Below the pieces are notes generated by a model. The model made no database searches and had not been told where the DNA came from. It worked only from the letters and a program-made list of their open reading frames with translations. Shown here one piece after another: positions 58,730 through 64,000 of a stretch of 64,000 bases of DNA (its first letter is position 1; each line of letters opens with the position of its first letter). The DNA lies in contig OZ234493.1 of the NCBI GenBank assembly GCA_965153455.1, positions 32,540,213 through 32,604,212 of the forward strand, in the 5' to 3' direction. This DNA comes from Sphagnum compactum (taxonomy: Eukaryota > Bryophyta > Sphagnopsida > Sphagnales). A program made the translations under genes and the position numbers.

Positions 58730-59270
58730 GTTTCGACTTTCAATCATTAGTCTAAATTTAGCTAACACAAATGATAGTAAAGGTAGGTGAAGGTCAAATG
58801 CTAGTTGTTATTATGGTGGATTGTGAATCTAGGTGATGATAAATTAGATGTTTTAGTTTAAGACAAGAAAACAACAACGAACAAATGAATTAAAAAACGT
58901 TAGGAAAAAATATGTTACCAAGGTTTAATGTTTATACACAATTTTGACATGCATGATGACATTGAATTGTTAAACTTTGATGTCATGAAAATGTTAGTTA
59001 TATTGAAATCATGTTTGATGAAAATGGGTGCATGGTGGGAAAAATTTGAAAATAATAAGAACCATCATAAAGAATTGCTGAAAATGGTAACATTGCAAGA
59101 CTATAAAAACTTGGACAAAATTCATATTTATAATGTTATGTAATTTGTATATTTTTATAAATTCAAACAATTAAGGTTAGGTTTTAATTTCACCAACAAA
59201 TTAATCGATATGGAAACATATATAGTTAATGCTTCCATTCATTTATTCATTGTGGTAAACTTGAAATGGT
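58730..59270. other. Intergenic; 71-codon open frame without assignment
   Basis: The plus-strand frame at 58928-59143 is open but AT-driven in composition, with no neighbouring exons, splice context or recognisable motif. It is probably spurious. Confidence 0.35.
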
Positions 59271-59279
59271 TATATGTCT

Positions 59280-60190
59280 ACAATGAATTGTGATTTCATG
59301 TTAACCTAGGTTTTACCTAGTTTAACTTTAGTTAACCTAAATTTAACTTAAATCTAACCTTCGATAGCTTAGGATTCATGTTGGTTATCCCAATTTTAGC
59401 CTAGGTTTAATGTTGGTTTTAACCTTGTTTAGTTTATGTTTAGCTTTGATTAGCCAAGGTTTTGCTTTGGTGAATTTAATATAGGATAGGTTTAATCTAA
59501 TTCACTTTTGATTACCCTTGGTTTAGCCTTAATTTAGTTTTTCTTGACCTAAGTTTAATATTGATTAACCTAGGTTTAACACAATTTTAACTTTGATTAA
59601 TTTAGGTTTAACTTAAATTTAAGTTTGATTAATTTAACTTATATAGCCATAACTTATATTGGGTTAACCTATGATACCCTATGAAGTTTAGGTCATGTTA
59701 GGGAGCCTTAGGACTAACCTAAGTTAATTTTGGTCAACCTAGGTATTTTAATGTGTCCTAGGTTAAGCTTATGTTACTAGCTTAAATGGACCCATATTAG
59801 TTTATGTTAAATTAGGTTAACATATATACTATGTTTATGTTAATTTAATTAGGCCTAAAATAATTTAGGTTAGCATAGGTTTACCTAAATAGGCTAAATT
59901 AAACCTAACTTAACTAAGGTACATACATTTTTTTAGTTAGGTTGTATTAAGTTATTGTTTGTATTTCTATTGTGGGTAGTTTTGTTAACTAAAAAAAGTT
60001 GTGATGCAATGGTTAAATACTTGTAACCTAAGTAAATGGCTTAGTTGACCTAAGATCCTTATGTAGGTAACTCACCTAGGCTTCACTTAAGTTTGTTTTT
60101 TTAACTTAAGTAACTTAGGTTGGCTTCTTAAATTAGGCCTCCTAGCTTAGACCACTTAAGTTAAGTCACTTAACCTTACTTGACTAGGTT
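59280..60190. repeat. AACCTAGGTT-rich low-complexity repeat block, about 0.9 kb
   Basis: The palindromic words AACCTAGGTT, TTAACCTA and TAGGTTTAA recur several dozen times on both strands with irregular spacing of roughly 10-25 bases, without a fixed unit. Confidence 0.75.
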
Positions 60191-60199
60191 AGTGTTGCC

Positions 60200-60948
60200 A
60201 TGTGGCATCACACAATTGAACCAAAAAATTCATTTGTCAACTCTAAGTTGCCACATGGTAGTTCAAAAACAAGTAATATGGTGAAATCATGAATCAATGA
60301 GCCAATATGTTTGTTTCAAAGGACTATAGTCCTTTTGTCAAAAAAATGTTTTTTGTAGAAAGGAATTTTTTTTTTAAATTTTAATTTTTTACTTAGTATA
60401 GTTTACCCAATATATCACATGTTCATGGTTAATCATATTTTAATGAATATGATTTTTAAAAATACAAGATTTTGCACTATATTTTCAAAATGAACATAAT
60501 TTCAAATCATGCCAAAACATATTAACTACTTTGAGGTTTAATCTTTATCTTATAAGCTACAACTTTGTTTTAAACACCATTTGCATTGCATCACATTCAC
60601 ATGTCAAAAAAAACCTTGTGAACATCGAGTAGACCCAAATTTCATATTTTTGGGTAAAAACATCAAGTTATAGATTCCTTATATTTTGAGTGTTTTTTTA
60701 TGTGTGTCTAATAGTCCCTTATTATTAAAAAAATCAACATCAATGAATTTGTATAATATGAAAATCAAAGGCCCTTTTGTGAACTGGTAATATTTACTAA
60801 AACATTTACTCAACTTTAAGGGTTTTTTCCTCAAATCAAAACTCCAAATCAAAAGATCCAATGATTCAATTTAGATTTCCTCAACATCCCTATTAGTTAT
60901 AAAACACAACTTGCCATGACTAACATGTTATTAAAATGGCACCACATA

Positions 60949-60994
<46 letters not shown>

Positions 60995-63560
60995 GTTTTG
61001 AACATGATTTGACATCATTTTTTGCTCATTGTTTCTTGTTTTACCCAATAAGTTCTTTAATATGGTCAAGGTTGCCATGTGAAAATTATCTAGCGAAATG
61101 TGTCACTATCCAAAACGACCAAACATGGTTTCATTAAAATTGTCTTAATCAATTAGTACTTTTGCATTAAAACCAACTAAGTCCAAAAATAGTGAAAATA
61201 CCCATTTTATCTACTATCTTATTAGATTTTGATAGTGGAAATGTCAAGATTTCTTATTGTGAATGATAATCATTGTTAGTTAGTGACAATATTTTGTATC
61301 AAGTTGAACAAACTTTATCATGTGCCACACAAAAACATATTACAAACTCTCCTAAAACATTCAACACAATAATATTATCAAAATAACACCAAATCAATTC
61401 TTTTTCCAAAATAATTCCAAATATTTTATGTCTACATTTGAAAATTTCACAACTATTATGTAAAATGCATGATATCTTGAAATTGAAATTGACAGTTTAT
61501 TAAATCAAGTTTTAAAAGTTGTATTTAAATCAATATACTTTGATATCCCAAAAATAAATAAAAATTACTTCAATGAATTTACATTGTTGCTACCATTATT
61601 TGAAAGCCCCAATTTTTGTAAAACATTCATTTTTTGTATTTATTTAATGAAATTTTCACCCATTTGTTAAACAATATTTTATGCATTAACATATGTATTA
61701 CTAAATGTTGGTCCTTCCACCATAATAAAGAATTTACAAAGTTATCTATATTGTAATTCCAAATGTCCTCAACTATCTACTCGTGTGTTTATATTTCCTT
61801 CTTTTAGGAAACTTCCATGGATTCAAAAAATGAGTTTATTTTCCTCCTATTTATTTTGATAAATCATGTGTAATTGCATGAACTTCATATTCATCTAATC
61901 ATGCCTCCACATATTGCTCCAAATACACATATACATTGTACACAACCTATTTAATTTCCCTTTTCATTTATTTATGTCTTTTAAAAAATTTCCCAAAATG
62001 ACCTTAAATAGGCACTTCTTCTGATTATTTTCATTAAAGTAACATTGAAATAATGATGAACTTTTTTAATAAGACCCCCCCCCCCCCCCGCCCCCCTCAA
62101 CCACCACACAAATATAAGTTCCATTGTTTTTAATTATTTCGCATCACACAATTACACACAATTACCACATTGTCAAGTCACAAACTATAATCATTTGCAA
62201 TAATAAATTTGCAATAATGTCAATTAAATTGTCACAACCTTTGTAACAATTTGATTTGTACTTCAAGGTGTGTTTTTTTTCAATTCCTCCGTAGCGATGT
62301 AGATGTTTAATATGAATCGGTTTCAATGGTTTTAAAGCCTTTCAATTTCAACCATAGATGTCAACCATAGAAAACTATTTCCAAATTTTGTCATGTTTTT
62401 TTAATTTCATATGTTTTAGTTTCAAATCAAGTATTGAAAATACATAAGAAGGTTAGATAATTATTTGATAAATGGGTACGAGGTAGGGGGTAAGTATGTA
62501 AACATAAGAGGTAGGTGGGTTGTAGGAGGTAAGTATGTAGGTTGTAGGCTAATAGGTGGGAGGTAGGATGGTAAATTGTTATGTACCTGAAGTATGTAGG
62601 CCTAGGTTGCTTATTAGTTAGCATACAACATTTCATTTTATTAGAAAACCATTGACCATCTTAACCAAGGATGTTATTATTTATGTCCAACTTGACTAGA
62701 TGTCCCATTTAACTATGATAACCCAATGGGCATTTTAATTTTAAGGTGATTGTGTTTTTGTTCAACTTTTGATTTGACATATAATCAAAGTCATTTTAGT
62801 CAAGTGATTGGTCAAAAAATACACATGCCATTCAAGCCTTAAAACTTAAGTCAAAATGTACATGTTCACCAATCAAGAAGGATGATTCAATTAACTTAGA
62901 TAACTTTAAAAATCATATTTTATAATAGTTTGGCAAATTATGTTAATATTATCACATTAGACATTATATTTTCATTCTTCATCAAAGCTAATTGTGTTAT
63001 ATTTAAAGTGACCAAATTCAAACAACAACCAATCCAATGTATTTATAATATCCAAGCTAGTGTTAATGATGAAAAGGGATATTACATTTAGTGTTGTACA
63101 TACAAGTAACAAGCATGGCCTATTAAATTTTGAGCTTGATAAAGAACCTTAAAGATCATAATTTGTGCCACATTTGATGCTTTCCCATATGACCAAAAGT
63201 GAGCTAGAAATTCTTAGTGTATAAAAATGGTATGAAGAGAAAATGCACATAAATATCTACCATATGGATAGAAGGGATTTCGATTTGTACCTTAAGTTTT
63301 TCTCCAAGTTCGTTATCAAATAGTTGCTCGTGGGCCTCTCATATAACTAAGCATGCTCAAACCATGTTACAATAGTCACATTTTATTTGGTGAAAATAAA
63401 TACAAGGCTTCAATCTTACGCTTGCATTCTCCATTATGAAGAGAACTATGGAGAATGCTTGATCTTGAGTTGGATGAACATGATTCCATATTTATATGTA
63501 ATCCTTGGTCATCAAATCATCCATCAACCCAATCAAGTTGGTTGGACCTTTGGTGTTAAA
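60200..63560. other. Intergenic, no gene seen
   Basis: AT-rich. Contains an (AT)n run at 60952-60991, a C15-G-C6 tract at 62075-62096 and a GTAGG-rich stretch at 62465-62600. All open frames are short and AT-driven. Confidence 0.5.
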
Positions 63561-63569
63561 AAGACATGA

Positions 63570-63755
63570 GAAGAGGGTCTAGAATCTAGACTAATACAAT
63601 ATAAAATGGCCCATACTAGCTTGAAATAGAATCTAGATAGGCCAATAGGTCTACAATCTAGACCAATACAACATTAGTCTAAATTCTAGACCCTCTTCTT
63701 TTGTCTTCTTGACACCAATGGTCTAGATTCCATATCAAGCTAGTATGGGGCCATT
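63570..63755. repeat. Nested inverted repeat (long hairpin)
   Basis: The arm at 63570-63595, beginning GAAGAGGGTCTAGAAT, pairs with 63673-63698 at 25 of 26 bases. Displaced arms containing GGCCCATACTAGCTTGA (about 63608-63640) and the complement of TCAAGCTAGTATGGGGCC (about 63720-63755) also pair, and AAAAGACATGAG upstream resembles the complement of the TTGTCTTCTTGACACC side. Together they form an interleaved inverted duplication. Confidence 0.75.
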
Positions 63756-64000
63756 CAAGAATTAGTAAATTTGTTATCAAATGAAAAATAATATGATGTT
63801 TGTTTTATATTTTTTCTTATTAGTTTGATAAGATTTAATTAAAAAAATTACAATCCTATTTGGTACTATTATTAGAGTCTTTTGAGATGTTTAACCAAAA
63901 TATGGATACTATTATGACAAATGAAATTCAATTGCACATAAGTAAAAAACGATAAAATGTACTTAATAAGTTATAGCAACGTATTTGAATAATGAAAAAC

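Noticed and set aside
1-64000. CRISPR arrays, bacterial operons, rRNA or clear tRNA genes
   Set aside because: None found; the regular repeats lack unique equal-length spacers and the gene structure is eukaryotic.

Overview
The window looks like nuclear DNA from a land plant: AT-rich, intron-rich and dense in transposons. I see three genes that look complete (a GRAS regulator, an ALF4/glomulin homologue and a GILT thiol reductase) in 64 kb. Plant-type telomere motifs (AAACCCT), a plant LISCL-type GRAS protein split by five introns, and conifer/fern/lycophyte/moss-like degenerate transposases suggest a non-flowering plant. The exact lineage is inference only.

Layout. (1) 1515-5627, minus: GRAS gene of the LISCL/SCL14 type; I can join six phase-compatible exons into an 828-residue frame. 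(2) 6.5-17 kb: intergenic, with tandem repeats near 6.8-8.1 kb and a dead pogo/CENP-B-type transposase at 12.1-13.6 kb. (3) 17116-22145, minus: 14-exon ALF4 homologue, 654 residues, with one apparent GC-AG intron. (4) 22.3-35.2 kb: several short non-autonomous elements, two minisatellites, a dead MULE transposase (29.7-34.2 kb) split by an AT-rich minisatellite, and a GC-richer tandem repeat directly upstream of the next gene. (5) 35553-39277, plus: six-exon GILT gene, 232 residues. (6) 39.3-43.4 kb: no gene recognised.

(7) 44021-49518: the most interesting region. It has the hallmarks of a 5.5-kb non-autonomous Helitron: 5' A|TC, a 3' GC hairpin followed by CTAG|T, no Rep/helicase, and captured host gene pieces in both orientations. 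These are three spliceable exons of a coiled-coil (WEB-like) protein and the 5' end of an AVT6-type amino acid transporter inside a 39-bp direct duplication, plus unassigned coding-like pieces. Its 3' side carries three successive copies of the terminal hairpin, and at least two more 5' termini follow immediately. (8) 49.7-64 kb: gene-free, with a hAT-type element (50255-51136), a PIF/Harbinger-type MITE (55144-55360), telomere-motif tandem repeats, and low-complexity blocks to the end.

The three intact genes are unrelated in function (transcriptional regulation; SCF/cullin-linked control of lateral root founder cells; thiol reduction in the secretory/vacuolar system) and do not form a pathway. 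All exon boundaries were read by eye from splice motifs, reading-frame phase and recalled family similarity; no alignment was run.
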